DNA from: Brachionus plicatilis
Lineage: Eukaryota > Rotifera > Eurotatoria > Ploima > Brachionidae
Reading direction: 5' to 3'
Assembly (NCBI GenBank): GCA_010279815.1
Contig: QEOQ01000455.1
Location: forward strand, 196,991-260,990
DNA: 64,000 nt
Part shown: positions 10,742 through 22,385 of the stretch, piece after piece
How positions within the stretch are numbered: position 1 is the stretch's first letter
Layout of the letters: every line of letters starts with the position of its first letter
Position numbers and translations under genes: made by a program
The notes under the pieces: model-generated
Told to the model about the DNA's origin: nothing
The model's input: only the letters and a program-made list of their open reading frames with translations
The model's database searches: none

Positions 10742-10920
10742 AAATGGCCACCTTGTTTTCCCGATCTAAACCCCATTGAGTGGGTTTGGAATGAGCTCAA
10801 AATAAGATCATAATAGATTTAAAGCAAGAAAGAATTCAACGATCCAGGAGAGGAATTTAAAAGGCAATTGTCACCAGAAAAGTCCCTATCTTTTATTGAG
10901 ACTTTCTTAGTAAATATCTA
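10742..10920 (+). pseudogene. Tc1/mariner transposase fragment
   Basis: The reading frame from 10742 gives KWPPCFPDLNPIEWVWNELK. This is the conserved last catalytic block of Tc1/mariner DDE transposases (consensus WP..SPDLNPIE..W..LK), including the final catalytic Glu in NPIE. A stop follows at 10811-10813. Downstream codons in shifted frames still read ERIQRSRRGI-like text and SFIETF. No upstream DDE blocks or intact TIRs were identified, so it is a small, dead remnant. Confidence 0.75.
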
Positions 10921-11701
10921 AAAAAAATTGAATTACTTAATTCAAAACAATAAAAAGTTATAGAAATAGTGATTAGAAAACGAGATTGATCAAACTTTTA
11001 AATATATATATATAAAAATGATTAAAAAAAATCCTTTTTTTTTCAAAATTTGTTTATAATTTTCGTTTAAAAATTTACATTTTTTTTACAATTTTTTTTT
11101 CTTGTAAAAGTTAGGAATTTACGTAAATTTACGTAAAATTTCGTAAATTTTTATTCTAAAGAATTTTGCTTTATTTTATTAGTTAAATAGAGAAATTAAA
11201 AATTCATCAAACAATGAATTTTGATCTTCATTTCTTCTTAAAATTTTACTTTTTTTCCAAATATGCCAATTATACAATTTGAAAAAAAAAATGCTTATTT
11301 CAGAAAGAATTTCCAACAATATCGCATTAGAGCCTCTATAAGCTATTGCTATTCCTAGCATGAAAACTAGTGGAAATGGTAAAATCTATTTGCCTTATGG
11401 ACATGTAAGCGTGAAACCGAGAATCTTACATGGGATCTTATGTGGTATTAATGTGTAAGATCCTAAATTAGACTCAAATAGTTCCAAATATTGAATTAAA
11501 CCACTCGGTTTAGATCTGTTTCAGCAACGAGATTCATGATCATTCAAGCTGGGAGGCACGTAATACACATTACATTATTAGAGAACCAGCAAGAACTATA
11601 ATAATTGAATATGAAAAAACGAGTAGAAGTAGAAACGACCAGTGAGTCGCGAGTAAAAAGAAGACGCGGTAGACTTGCTGGATCTAAAAATAAAAATTTA
11701 A

Positions 11702-12041
11702 AATTTTGTGAAGTTCAGAACAAAAAAACAGAAAAAAGTGTAAAAAAATTAAATAAATATTTTTTTAAAAGTTTAAAATTAGTTCTGTGAAAATTTGCAT
11801 CAACTGTAGAAATCTGCTAATGATGTACAAAATCTATGAAAAATGTACTACGCTCAATTATATTAAATTTAATTTCTGCTAGACTCTGCAAATCTAGCAG
11901 ACATTGATATTTGATGCAACTTTGAATGTTGCACTATGTTCCATTTACAGAATTAAGTTTAAACCTTTAGTAAAAAAGTTATTCAATTTTTTTACATTTT
12001 TTTCTGTTCTTTTTATCATTTTGTACTGAATTTCACAAAAT
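11702..12041 (+). mobile_element. Miniature TIR element family M, copy 1
   Basis: The ends are ATTTTGTGAAGTTCAGAAC and GTACTGAATTTCACAAAAT, about 340 bp apart, with further inverted similarity (AAGTTTAAA...AATT). The interior contains GCATCAACTGTA and TTTCTGCTAGACTCTGCAAA, which recur inverted in copy 2 at 19466-19813. It is non-coding. The short ORF at 11605-11790 runs into this element and is not supported. Confidence 0.7.
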
Positions 12042-12149
12042 AAAAGATTATTGTTTTCTTAAAAAATTGAAATTTTGTTTTTTTGTTTAATATTAATTAT
12101 CAATATATAAAAATAATCCTAACTTCAGTATTTTTGTTTTTAAATTGCA

Positions 12150-12252
<103 letters not shown>

Positions 12253-12420
12253 TATTTCATTAAACGCCTTATAGGGGATGTAAAGTAATAAAATTAAAAA
12301 AAAATACAAAAATTAGATAGATAAAAGTCAAATATAATGCCTTCAAGTGTTCCTCCTGAAATGTCAATTTCTTCGGCTAGTCTCGCAATAAAAAAGGATA
12401 GAAATAAATTAAATTCTAAG
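12253..12420 (-). repeat. LINE 3' end adjoining the ATT array
   Basis: On the minus strand TTTACATCCCCTATAAGGCG is followed by TTTAATGAAATAAATAAT and then the ATT array. The same 3' end (ACCGCCTTNAAGGC or similar, then TTCAATGAAATAAATAAA) occurs at 20975-21035 (+) and 57165-57260 (-). It is 5'-truncated, and no coding domain is recognisable. Confidence 0.5.
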
Positions 12421-13056
12421 AATCTGTGTGTTTATAATTTTCATGTTTCATTTTGTTAAACTAAAATAATAAAAATTAATTAAAATTTTTTTTTAATTTT
12501 TTCCTAATGGTTCACAATCAAGGCAATATTAAAAAATCTAATTTTATTAATTATAAGAAATTATCTTCAAAACCAATTCAAACCAGTTAAAAACCGGTTT
12601 CATTGACCAGGTCTACCAGCCTTAAAAAGAGAAATTTGCGAATGCATGAAAAAGGACACATACTTGAACAACGAAATAATCCAAGTCCCATTTATATTTT
12701 CCTAAACTAAAACTTAATTAATTATTTATAAGAAATTTTTTTTTATTGAATATGAAAACTTTTTTTTCATAAAATCTAAGCTTGAGTTCCAGGAAGTTCA
12801 ATGCTTACTATTTTTCTCTTCATCTTCTTGTGATACTTTTTTTATATTTTTTTTAATTTAAATTTTTATGAGAATTTTTTTTGATTCTTCCTTATTTACT
12901 TCTACTGAATGCGATTAATTAATTTCAAAATAAAAAAATATTTTTGCTCCTCAATTTTTGTCTTTAATTTGTATTTTTTTTACAAGTGGGGGCTAAAAGG
13001 AAGGCAAAACGTCCTAAGTTCATATTTTTAAATATGGAAATATCTAAACATTTCCA

Positions 13057-13516
13057 GATTATCTCTAAAACACCGATTTTTTTTCGGATTATATAACGAT
13101 TCAAAAACATGGATCAATTTTACGGATTTTTGTCGGACCCTAAAAAACAGATCCGGATTGAAAAAAATTGAAAAAGACAAGTTAAAATTTAAAATTTTTC
13201 AACAAATTTTTTTAAATATTATAATTTTAGAAAATATCAAAATTATAAAATTCATTTAAAGAAATACATTATTTTAAGGTTGATTTGAAAAAATTAAGCT
13301 TTACTTAGCGTAAATTTTGTTTAAAAAATTAAAAAAAAAAACAAAAAAGTTTTTTCGTTCCAATTGTTATAAAACTTGTGTATTTTAAACAAATTTTTAT
13401 TCAAAAACTTAACATTTTTAAATCCGGATCCGTATTTTAGGCATTAAAAATCCGGAAAAATATCCGTGTTTTAGGTACCTAATCCGGCGATCCGGATCCG
13501 AGTTTTAGGGACAACC
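13057..13516. mobile_element. MULE-like miniature TIR element, 9-bp TSD
   Basis: The left end is GATTATCTCTAAAACACCGA and the inverted right end GGTTGTCCCTAAAACTCGGA. Perfect 9-bp duplications ACATTTCCA lie at 13048-13056 and 13517-13525. The motif CCTAAAA...GGATCCGGAT recurs inside in both orientations (about 13135-13160, 13421-13445 and 13491-13510), which looks like subterminal binding sites. It is non-coding. Boundaries are seen directly. MULE assignment rests on TSD length. Confidence 0.78.
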
Positions 13517-13525
13517 ACATTTCCA

Positions 13526-16500
13526 TTTAATTTTTGAAAGAAAAAAATCTTATGAATACTCGATAATCCTAAAGATTCTTTCATGAATTAAGCTAAAATG
13601 TTAAAATATTTTTTTTTGCTTAGAATAATTTAAAATCTGTTAATGTTTTAAAGTACGAATAAAAATTATAATCAATTTCTGATAATGGCAACTGATGTCG
13701 TGCCATTAATTAAAAGAAAAATTAATTTTCTCTTGCTTTCAATGACTGTGAAGAGGAGGTATATCTATTTCATTAGTTAAATTTCATTTAATTAACTTTT
13801 CTGTTCAAGCTTTCTACTTTACACTTTAAATTTGATTGAATAGTTTGTTCCTACTGAACTAGATAAATTCAATTATATGGTTCTGAAATTCTGAAAATGT
13901 ATTAAAGCAGATGAACTGACGCCATCAATTTGTAATCAGACCCAAGTTTTGATAGCAGCCTGCCTCGAACAAAAATGTTGCTTACAAATTTTTCTAATCA
14001 CACTTTTTCTTTATTGAAAATAAAAAAGCACTTAAAAATCTTGTTTATTTAATAAAAAAAAAATTAAATTTTTAAATCAATCTCTGAAAAAGGTTGTTTG
14101 CCGGTGAGCCAAAAAATAGGCAAACGGAATTGTTCTGGCCAGTTGGCACTGAAAGCAAGCGCCTCCCGAAGGAAATAGATAAGAGCAAATGGAGCACTTG
14201 AAAACTATCGATCTTTATATCTAATTTGAGAATCTTTTTATATAACAAAATTTTCTTATCAGCTTAAATGAAGCTAGAATTTATATTATTTTGAAATCAC
14301 GGAACTAATCTTTATCTCTAAAGCTAAGGGATGGCGAACGCTATCATTAGAACAAATTCAGGATTTGATGATTACTTAAATTGTTGAATAATTATAATCC
14401 GAAAATCTAAATATTTAATTTATTCGCTAGCTATTTGCGCTTCTTATCCAATTCACGAGAACAATCGGCCATCGAGCTCAAGTGTCGAGTCCTAATCATC
14501 AGCGCCACTATTTGCTTATCCAAATAGTTTTAGGAATCAGGAATCACTGCCATTTCAACTCTTAAATAAGAGACACTTGAACACAAATCGCTCATTAGTG
14601 GAAAGAATCGAAAATTTTTCTATCTAATTTTCTCTCCCTAATGTGCATTCGTCAGGAAAGAAAAAAAAATCCACTCTAAATGGACTCAATTTTGGTGTTT
14701 TTGACATTGGATCAAGCAGACAGGAAACAGAATTTTGTGGAAAATTAATAAAAAATTCAGTTTTAAAAAATCAACAAAAAGTAAAATAAAAATTTAAGGC
14801 TAAATTAAAGTAAAAAAAGTTCAACTAAAAGAGTGCTGTGGCCTTTGAGTTTTTTTTATTTTTTTTTGATTTTAAAAGTTGTTAATGCTAATAATTTAAA
14901 ATTTAAATGTTATAATTTTTAAATTTTCTATCAACTGAGTTATTTTTTTCAATCATAAAAAATTTTTTTTTTTTTTAAAGGAAATGTGACCATTTAAAAA
15001 AAATTTTTTTATATAATATTTTCTGTTTTTAAATTCTGTGTTTGTAAATATTAGAAACCAGCAATTCTAGTTTAGTAAGTTAGAAAATTTTTGCTATTTT
15101 CTCTGTGATTTAAGGTTTAAAATTTAAAAAAACTTATTAGTTTGTGGTGGCAACTTTAAGTTTAAAATTATTTAAATTTCCTGCAAATAAATTGTCCTTC
15201 TGTTTATTGGAATGATGAAATCAAATTAAATAAATAAATGACAATTAAACTGTGAGAAATTTGAATTAATTTAATTTATTAAAATTCAAAATTAATTTTA
15301 AACACACAAGAAAGAATATTTTTAGATTTTATAAAATTTTTAAACTCAAAAATGTGACTAGGAAAAGAAAATTTTTCTAATTTTTAAATCTAAAAAATAT
15401 AATTTTGAAACAAATATTCATAGAACGTTACTCAGTCGTAGGGAATTTCAGCCAAAAAGAATAAATTCGTTTTTTATCCTTCAATCATTTCAAAACATCT
15501 ATTTATAATAATATAAATATTATCTTTCTAAAATCAATTAAAATTTTTGATAAATTTAATTTGGTTTACAAAAACTTTTACAAATCAATTAATTAAATTA
15601 ATTAAATTTTTCTTTTTTTTTTTAATAATCTTTTTATATAAAACATTATGATATATTGTATTTTAATGAATTATTTATTTTAATTGAAATAAATGAAGAG
15701 TTAATCAGTCTATTCAATAGATAAGGGCACTAGCCTGTTGATTAACCTTGAAACATTAAAACATTAAAAATAAAATTTAATTTTTATATTCTTATTATTA
15801 TTATATTAAACATTTTTAATTTTTTTTTACGATAGTGATTTGATAACAAAAATGCATCTAGTTTTTGTCCATTAAGTCTTGTTTTTAAGATTTAAAATAA
15901 TTTTTTTTAATAATTTAAAAAATCATATTTAATATCCTGTTTAGTAAAAATCATTCTAAAGAAAAATATGGAAATTTTCAAAATTTGGGGGCCAGTGTTT
16001 TAGCCTTACCCATTAAAAACACATTAAAAAAATCTTTGAATATAAATATGAATTTAAATTTAATTTGTCTTGTTGTTTATTCACGCTGGAAAATGAAGTG
16101 TAAGTTTACTTTTCGAGTTTCTCTTCCATTAAGTGATTGTGTTAAGCTTTTTAAAATTGGCTAAGTCATACGCTGAAACATTTAGGGAACGTGTGCGTAA
16201 GAGCTAGATTAGGTAAAATATTAGAAATAAAGTCTAAATTTGATTAATTTTAAGCATCTTAAAGATTGAGAAAAAAAAGCACTCAACGAGTATTTAATAC
16301 CTTAATATGGATCAATAAACTGCTGCTTTGGCTTTTAAAAATAACTTGTTAGAAAATGCAACACAAGGGTAGATTTATTTGAAATTCCTGATAATTATTC
16401 TAAAATCGGTGAAAAAAAATCAATTCAATTTTTTCACCGAAATTGCCGTAAATTTTAGTTGATTTTTATAGAAAATGGCATGAATAGACAATGAGATCTG

Positions 16501-17190
16501 TGCGGAGCACTGGTTAAGTAATTTGGGCATGTTGTAGATTAGAGAAATAAAAGTTAAAATTATAAGAAAAATTAAATTGTATTAATTAAATAAGATCTTT
16601 ATTTTTATTATAAAAAATTACAGAAAGGATAAAAACCAATAGAATAAGTAAAAAAGGATATTTTTTTCTAAAATTATTTAAATGCTCTTTTTTTAAATTT
16701 AAAAATTGATTTTATCAAAAAAAATCAAACCACCACAAAATTCAAAATATTTCCTTAAATAACATTAAATCATTTGATAATCAAGCTCCAAAAAATTTTA
16801 AAAAAATTTTAAAATTTTTTTTATATTTTAACATATTTTGATCAATTAGAAAAAAAAAGATTTTTTATTTTTTATAAATCTGAATGAGCTTTACCCCAGC
16901 ACAAATAAATACAATAAAAGTTTGTTTTCTAAATAAATTTTCATTATTTGTTAATTCTAGTTGCTAACCTTTCGCTCAATTGTCCATCTACTTACTTGAA
17001 AAAAATGATTAGAGATGAACATGGCTTTTGTGGAAATCAATAAAATACTAAATTGAATGATCGTGAACAAGTTCTATTTAACAAATGCGATGTCAATGAA
17101 GATAAAAGCAGCAATTTTAATGTCATTACTGAAACCACTAGTTTCTAGTGAAAACTAAAAACAAAATAGCAACTATATATTTTGTTGCTA
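13526..17190. other. Gene-free stretch; 14090-14720 is less AT-rich
   Basis: No supportable ORF. The part at 14090-14720 has clearly more G and C than its surroundings (for example GGTGAGCC and CTGGCCAGTTGGC, and later CCATCGAGCTCAAGTG) and no repeat relatives in the window. It could be old host regulatory or UTR sequence, or a short exon. A 36-base hairpin with TCGGTGAAAAAA and TTTTTTCACCGA arms lies at 16405-16441. A dispersed repeat is at 15476-15752 (listed separately). Confidence 0.35.
15476..15752 (+). repeat. Dispersed repeat R1, copy 1
   Basis: Begins ATCCTTCAATCATTTCAAAA and ends near GATAAGGGCACTAGCCTGTT. The same blocks occur in the same order at 60181-60440, with diverged spacers. 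There is no coding capacity, TIR or tail, so the class is unknown. An RNA-derived (SINE-like) origin was considered, but no tRNA-type A and B boxes fit. Confidence 0.6.
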
Positions 17191-17245
17191 AATTTATTTA
17201 TTTATTGAATTGAATTAACCTCCTTTAAGGAGAAGTAAAAGAAAA
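17191..17245 (-). repeat. LINE 3' end (hairpin plus AAAT tail)
   Basis: On the minus strand TTCTCCTTTAAGGAGG forms a short stem, followed by TTAATTCAATTC and AATAAATAAAT. It is the same 3' end as the LINE at 23299. Upstream LINE sequence would lie in the assembly gap that follows. Confidence 0.5.
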
Positions 17246-17269
17246 TAAAGATAAAAATTTTTTTTTTTT

Positions 17270-17449
17270 NNNNNNNNNNNNNNNNNNNNNNNNNNNNNNN
17301 NNNNNNNNNNNNNNNNNNNNNNNNNNNNNNNNNNNNNNNNNNNNNNNNNNNNNNNNNNNNNNNNNNNNNNNNNNNNNNNNNNNNNNNNNNNNNNNNNNNN
17401 NNNNNNNNNNNNNNNNNNNNNNNNNNNNNNNNNNNNNNNNNNNNNNNNN
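17270..17449. other. Assembly gap (180 N)
   Basis: A run of 180 N follows a poly-T stretch. Sequencing or assembly probably broke at a LINE-associated homopolymer. ORFs called through it are artefacts. Confidence 1.
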
Positions 17450-18621
17450 TAAACATATCATTTATTTATTTTGAGAAATTATAACAAAAATAAAATAGGC
17501 CAAAATAAGTTTTCTGAAATACCGCAAGATTTTTTTTATTTAACATTTTTAACAAGACTTTAAAAAAGCCCAAGAACACCGGTCATCATTTAATGCACAG
17601 ACAAAACCATGATTCAAGAAACAAAAAACTAATTTACTAACAAATTAAAAATTTTCGGGCTGACAAATTTGACCAAAAATGATGACAAATTTAAATAGTG
17701 TAGGTGACCATAGTATTAACAAAATATGTCCAGTTAACAAATAAAATACTATTTTACTATTTTAATTTTGCTTTTTAGGGAGCAGAAGTTTAGGGTCTTT
17801 TTAATAAATTAGTCTTTACTTTAATTTAGGGCTTTATTTTTATTAAAGGTTAGGAATATTATGAGATATTGATTTATCAAATTCTAATTTATTTCAACAA
17901 TCAAATTAAAATGAAATTGTCTTTTTGTCGATACAAAAACAAATTTATTTCTAGAATTTTTTTTTAAAGTAAATTTTGTTTTTAACTAAATTAAATTTCC
18001 ATTTTTAGAATTGTGTTAAATATTTTTTTTTTATTTCTTTTCAGAATAGTAAAAATTAACTTTTTGAGAGATTTTTTAGAAAGGTAAAATAGTTAAATTG
18101 ATCTAAGAGAACATTTCAATAAAATAGCAAAATTTGATTGATTAAAAGAATTTCTAAAATTGTTAAATAGTAAACTTGAATTGATTAAGACAATTTCTAA
18201 AATAGTAAAATTGAAAATCGAGCTCGTCAAAAAACTGCTGTAAATTTCTAAAATAGAAAGCTCAAATTGAAAAATAAGGAGGTATTGGACATAGATCGTA
18301 TTACAACTAAGGAGGCTTAATTATTATTTTGAGGGACTGTAAGAATTAGGGAAATCCAACTAATAAAATGTGTCCAAAATTACTCTAAAATATATTCCCT
18401 TTTTAATAAAATAAATAAATAATAAATATTACCTTATCAATTGAACCATGGATCAAATTATTTATTGAGAAATTAAGGTAAATTTGAATAGCAATATAAG
18501 TGATGAGTAGCATGCTACTGGTATTGTGCAATTCAAATACAAATTGAACAAAAATTCTTCATTTTTTGGTAAATTAAAAAGAAATAAATAATATTAAAAA
18601 TTATGAAATTACTGCAACATA

Positions 18622-18897
18622 GTGCAACATACTTATTTGCACCTTTATAACCTAAAAATTTTTTTTCCTGATGTCAAAGAAGACAAAAATAAAACATCAA
18701 TAAGATTCAAATTGATTATTGATTTTATTTAGTAAAAAAAATAAAATAAAAATTTTAATTCCACACGATATTTTCAATTTTGATTTTCTAGTAAGTCGAA
18801 AAATCTTTTTTTTTATAGCACCAATACCAAATTCTTGGGCTTTTCTTTTTGAATGCTACGTTAAAATACAAATATTTAGGGTATTTTTGTTAAAAAA
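18622..18897. mobile_element. Miniature element family GCAACATAC, fragment containing repeat D copy 1
   Basis: Begins GTGCAACATACTTATTTGCA, the end motif shared with 35701-36242 and 55844-56014. The interior (ACAAAAATAAAACATCAATAAG and ATTGATTATTGATTT) is related to that of 55844-56014. The right inverted end is missing. Bases 18664-18897 are repeated exactly at 20078-20311. The ORF at 18719-18901 lies in repeated non-coding DNA. Confidence 0.5.
18664..18897 (+). repeat. Perfect 234-bp direct duplication, copy 1
   Basis: Identical by eye over the whole 234 bases to 20078-20311, at an offset of 1414 bp. Identity begins within the T run before CCTGATGTCAAAGAAG and ends in the A run after GGGTATTTTTGTT. 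In DNA this AT-rich, that implies a recent duplication, gene conversion or an assembly artefact. Confidence 0.9.
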
Positions 18898-19465
18898 CTA
18901 GATGACCCCCTTTATGGTAAACTTTTTTCTTTTAAAAGTTTATATCATTAGATGTGTAAGATTGAAATATAGTATTTCAAAATTATTAAGTTGATTATGA
19001 AAACTTTAATTCCAAAAAATTATTTTTTTGAAAATAATGAAAAATTGAAAAATGAAATTTGAGGATATAAAATTCTATAACCTTTAAAAATTTTTAAGAA
19101 CAATTCGGCTTTTTTAGTTCTTAAGATCTAAAAAAAATTTAGAATCATTTTTTAATTGATACAGTATGATGGAAAACAATTTAAATGAAAAATCGAGAAG
19201 CAAGTCCATTTTCTCAAATATTCCAAGATGAAAATGAACGATTTTTTGCATTTTTATTTTTAAATTCAATTTTTCCTTTTTTTTCTTTATTTTCTTTTTT
19301 TTAGAAAGAAATGTTTATTGTTTGTTTTGTTCAATGTTTATTTGAATTTTGTAACCTTGTCAGAATTTTACTTTATTTTAATCCGATTAAAATTCATAAT
19401 ATTAAAAATTAAACTGGGTCTAGGCCGAACACTTGCACAGAGTTTCAGGCTTGTTGTCAGTTAGG

Positions 19466-19813
19466 TATTGTGAAATTCAGTACAAAATGATTAAAAGAAC
19501 ATAAAAAAAGGTAAAAAAATTGAATAACTTTTTTTCTAAATGTTTAAACTTAATTCTGTAAATGCAACTTCAATTAAGGTCATATCAAGGTCTGCTAAAT
19601 TTGCAGAGTTTAGCAGAAATTAAATTTCTATCTAATCGAGCGTAGGGCATTTTGCAGAAATTTTGCACATAATTAGCAGCCTTTTACAGTTGATGCAACT
19701 TTGAAAGTTGCACCATTCTGCATTCACAGAATTAATTTTAAACTTTTTGAAAAAAAGTTATTTAATTTTTTTAAACTTTGTTCTGTTGTTTTGTTCTGAA
19801 CTTCACAAAACCT
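19466..19813 (-). mobile_element. Miniature TIR element family M, copy 2
   Basis: The ends are TATTGTGAAATTCAGTAC and GTTCTGAACTTCACAAAA. Internal blocks (GCAGAGTTTAGCAGAAATTA and CAGTTGATGCAACTTTG) match copy 1 (11702-12041) in inverse orientation. Near-identical flanks GTCAGTTAGG (19456-19465) and GTCAGTTGG (19814-19822) look like an imperfect TSD. It sits between the two copies of the 234-bp duplication. Confidence 0.7.
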
Positions 19814-20077
19814 GTCAGTTGGTCACCCTGTCAGAAATATTATTTAAAATGAAAATTTAATTTAGAATAAAATTTTCTGATTATTTTTTTTAAAAATAAT
19901 TTAAAAAAGAAATTTTTATTTCTTTTTTTATTTTAAAAAGCCCTTGAAAAGTGTTTCAAAGACGATGGTTAAAATTTTACCGTTTTTACAATATAAATAT
20001 GCTTCTTTAAGCGATTTAAAAAAAAAAGATAAATATAAGAATAAGAATAAAACAAAAATTTAAGAAAAAAATCTGAA

Positions 20078-20311
20078 TTTCCTGATGTCAAAGAAGACAA
20101 AAATAAAACATCAATAAGATTCAAATTGATTATTGATTTTATTTAGTAAAAAAAATAAAATAAAAATTTTAATTCCACACGATATTTTCAATTTTGATTT
20201 TCTAGTAAGTCGAAAAATCTTTTTTTTTATAGCACCAATACCAAATTCTTGGGCTTTTCTTTTTGAATGCTACGTTAAAATACAAATATTTAGGGTATTT
20301 TTGTTAAAAAA
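20078..20311 (+). repeat. Perfect 234-bp direct duplication, copy 2
   Basis: Second copy of 18664-18897. Here the flanks are unrelated to those of copy 1: the left flank is AT-rich simple sequence and the right flank is TGTGTAAACTTT. The short ORF in it (20133-20318) is not a gene. Confidence 0.9.
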
Positions 20312-20526
20312 TGTGTAAACTTTAAAAAAAAAATAACACTTCAGATTAAGACTAACGTGATCAAGACTGAGGTAATAATGACTAATAAAAGTGAACATGG
20401 CAAGTTTTTTTTTCTATTTAACTTTTTTGAAATTTTGAAATCACGATGCTTAATTTAAACTCAATACTTAAGTTTGTTAAAATTTGAAATATAATTACGC
20501 AATTATTTCTAAAAAATGTAAAATAG

Positions 20527-20676
20527 AAAAAAAACTTGCCAAATGAGTGGATAGAAAAACTTCAAAATATGGGAATTATTGCAAAAGAACCAAATAGTGG
20601 TGTAAAGATGAAAATGACCAAGCATAAGCGTAATAAAAATGGTAATCTTCAAACAACATGGAGATGTATGAATTAA
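20527..20676 (+). pseudogene. Possible transposase N-terminal remnant
   Basis: About 49 open codons, including NEWIEKLQNMGIIAKEP and NGNLQTTWRCMN, then TAA. The pattern (W-I-E-x-L...G-I-I, a Lys-Met-rich stretch, then TWRC) recalls the zinc-binding N-terminus of ISXO2/Merlin-type transposases. The usual first CxxC is absent here and no DDE domain follows. The assignment is tentative. The minus-strand ORF over the same bases is a shadow. Confidence 0.25.
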
Positions 20677-20974
20677 AAATGCCAAAAATACCAAAGCCTT
20701 TTTAAAAACTATTTTTTTCAATGTTTTAAAAGTTCACTTTTAACATTATTACAAATTATTAAACTTTGGTCAACGTGTTTGGGATGGTTTTAGAGAGGTG
20801 AAAATGTAAGGTGTATCATTCTAAATGTTCCAGATCGTAAAGCACAAACTTTTTAAATAATTTACGACTATATTGAATATAAAAACATTAATTTAATAAA
20901 TTTAAAAAAAAATTAACATTTTTAAATTTGAAATCTTTTTCAAATCTTTACTCAAACACTTATTTTTGTCTTTT

Positions 20975-21035
20975 TTTTAATTTTTTTTACACCGCCTTAA
21001 AGGCTTTCATTGAAATAAATAAATAAATAAAAAAA
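20975..21035 (+). repeat. LINE 3' end (hairpin plus AAAT tail)
   Basis: Plus-strand ACACCGCCTTAAAGGC is followed by TTTCATTGAAATAAATAAAT. The GCCTTAAAGGC stem and tail are the same as at 12253-12420 and 57165-57260, which are inverted. It is the only such tail in the window on the plus strand. Confidence 0.5.
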
Positions 21036-22380
21036 AATCTATACAACTTATTTTTACTCTTAATAACTAAATAACTTATAAATATAGCGTGTGAAAAAAA
21101 TTAAACAGCTCACCTATTTTTTCAGGTAAAAAATAGTGATCTATTTAGTATAATTATTGATGATAAGCAGATAAAATAAAAAAAAAACTTGTTCTTTTTG
21201 AATAAAACATGAATATACTCTACATTTTTACCAAGAAAGGAAATATCGTAAAGCACCAGTCGTTAAAGCGGATTTACCAAGAAGCAGTCTTAGGAAAGCC
21301 ACTTTTAAAAGCCTTAAAAGCAAATGAATCTTTTAGATTTTTCTTTAATTTTTTAATCAATTTTTTACTCAAAGTATTACTGAAAGATGTTTAGTAAACA
21401 AATTTAGTCTTATGTTCAAATTAAAAGTTTCGAATATGAATCAAAATTAAAAAATTATTTTTTATCTTTTTTTAAAACTTTTTCCTAAATTTTTTTTGAT
21501 AAAATAAAATAGACGAAAAGGGAAAAATTTTAAATGAGACTAAAACAAGTGTTTGACGAGTAAAAAAAAAAAATTATTTTTAGGTATCAATTTTTTATTA
21601 TTATTTATTATTTATCGTTAACTATTATTATTTTTGTTTTCTGGTTTTCTATTTTTTTTAATTTGAAAAATTTTAAAAACCTCAAATCCAAAGAGTGATG
21701 CAGAACTCGTTTTGGATACAAATTTTTATGTTTTTAAATCCTAATTGATTAATATGCTTTAGAAGGCAAAGTAAAATTCAAATTTCATTTTGCGAATTTG
21801 ATAGAACATTTTAAATGCGCAATTAAATTTTAATGCACTTTTGCAATCCTTTTTAAAAAATTTTAAAATATATGACGAAATTTAATTGCGCATTTAAAAA
21901 TGTTCCGATCAATTTCGAAAAATGAAATTTAACCAAAATTTAAACCATGCCATTTTGTAAACACTAATAACATTTAATATGGGTCTCAATTACACTTTTT
22001 TTTTACTAAATGATGAAAAAAGTCTTTGAGACTTTGATCACTAACCACTAACTCTTAAATTTTTATGTTATTTTTTAGATCTCATTTTCACCTTAAAGAT
22101 TTAGTATCTAATTTTTTCTTTTCAAAATAAGCAAGATAATAAAAAAATTAATCAAAAGTTATCCAATTAAACTGATAAAACCTTTCATCGTGTTTATGCT
22201 AGGAAAAAATTAAGTTCAACAGAGAGCATATTAGAGAATGGATCTAAGCAAACCATTTAGTATCAACTGAAGAAAAGAAAAAAATCCAAGAAGAAGAACC
22301 ATCCACTAAGGCAAATTGAAGTTTAAGATCAAATTTTAAAATCTAAAAGATTAAAAAAAAAAAAAAAATGATCAAGTCGA
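21036..22380. other. AT-rich stretch without a supportable gene
   Basis: A 61-codon ORF at 21209-21394 (MNILYIFTKKGN...) has no recognisable motif and AT-driven composition. The pair of similar blocks around 21780-21830 and 21870-21930 (AAATGCGCAATTAAATTT and its inverse) forms a weak inverted repeat. Confidence 0.3.
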
Positions 22381-22385
22381 GTCAT

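Noticed and set aside
11605..11790. ORF with an AT-hook-like RRRGRLAGSKNK run
   Set aside because: It has only a TTG/late ATG start, two stops lie just upstream, and its second half is the left arm of the miniature element at 11702. A decayed retroelement linker is possible but cannot be supported.
15476..15752. SINE with polymerase III boxes
   Set aside because: TAGCCTGTTG does not fit the A box and no B box is present.
17202..17461. Two minus-strand ORFs
   Set aside because: They run through the N gap.
18719..20318. Two identical 60-codon ORFs
   Set aside because: Both lie in the duplicated miniature-element fragment. The identity comes from the recent duplication, not from coding selection.
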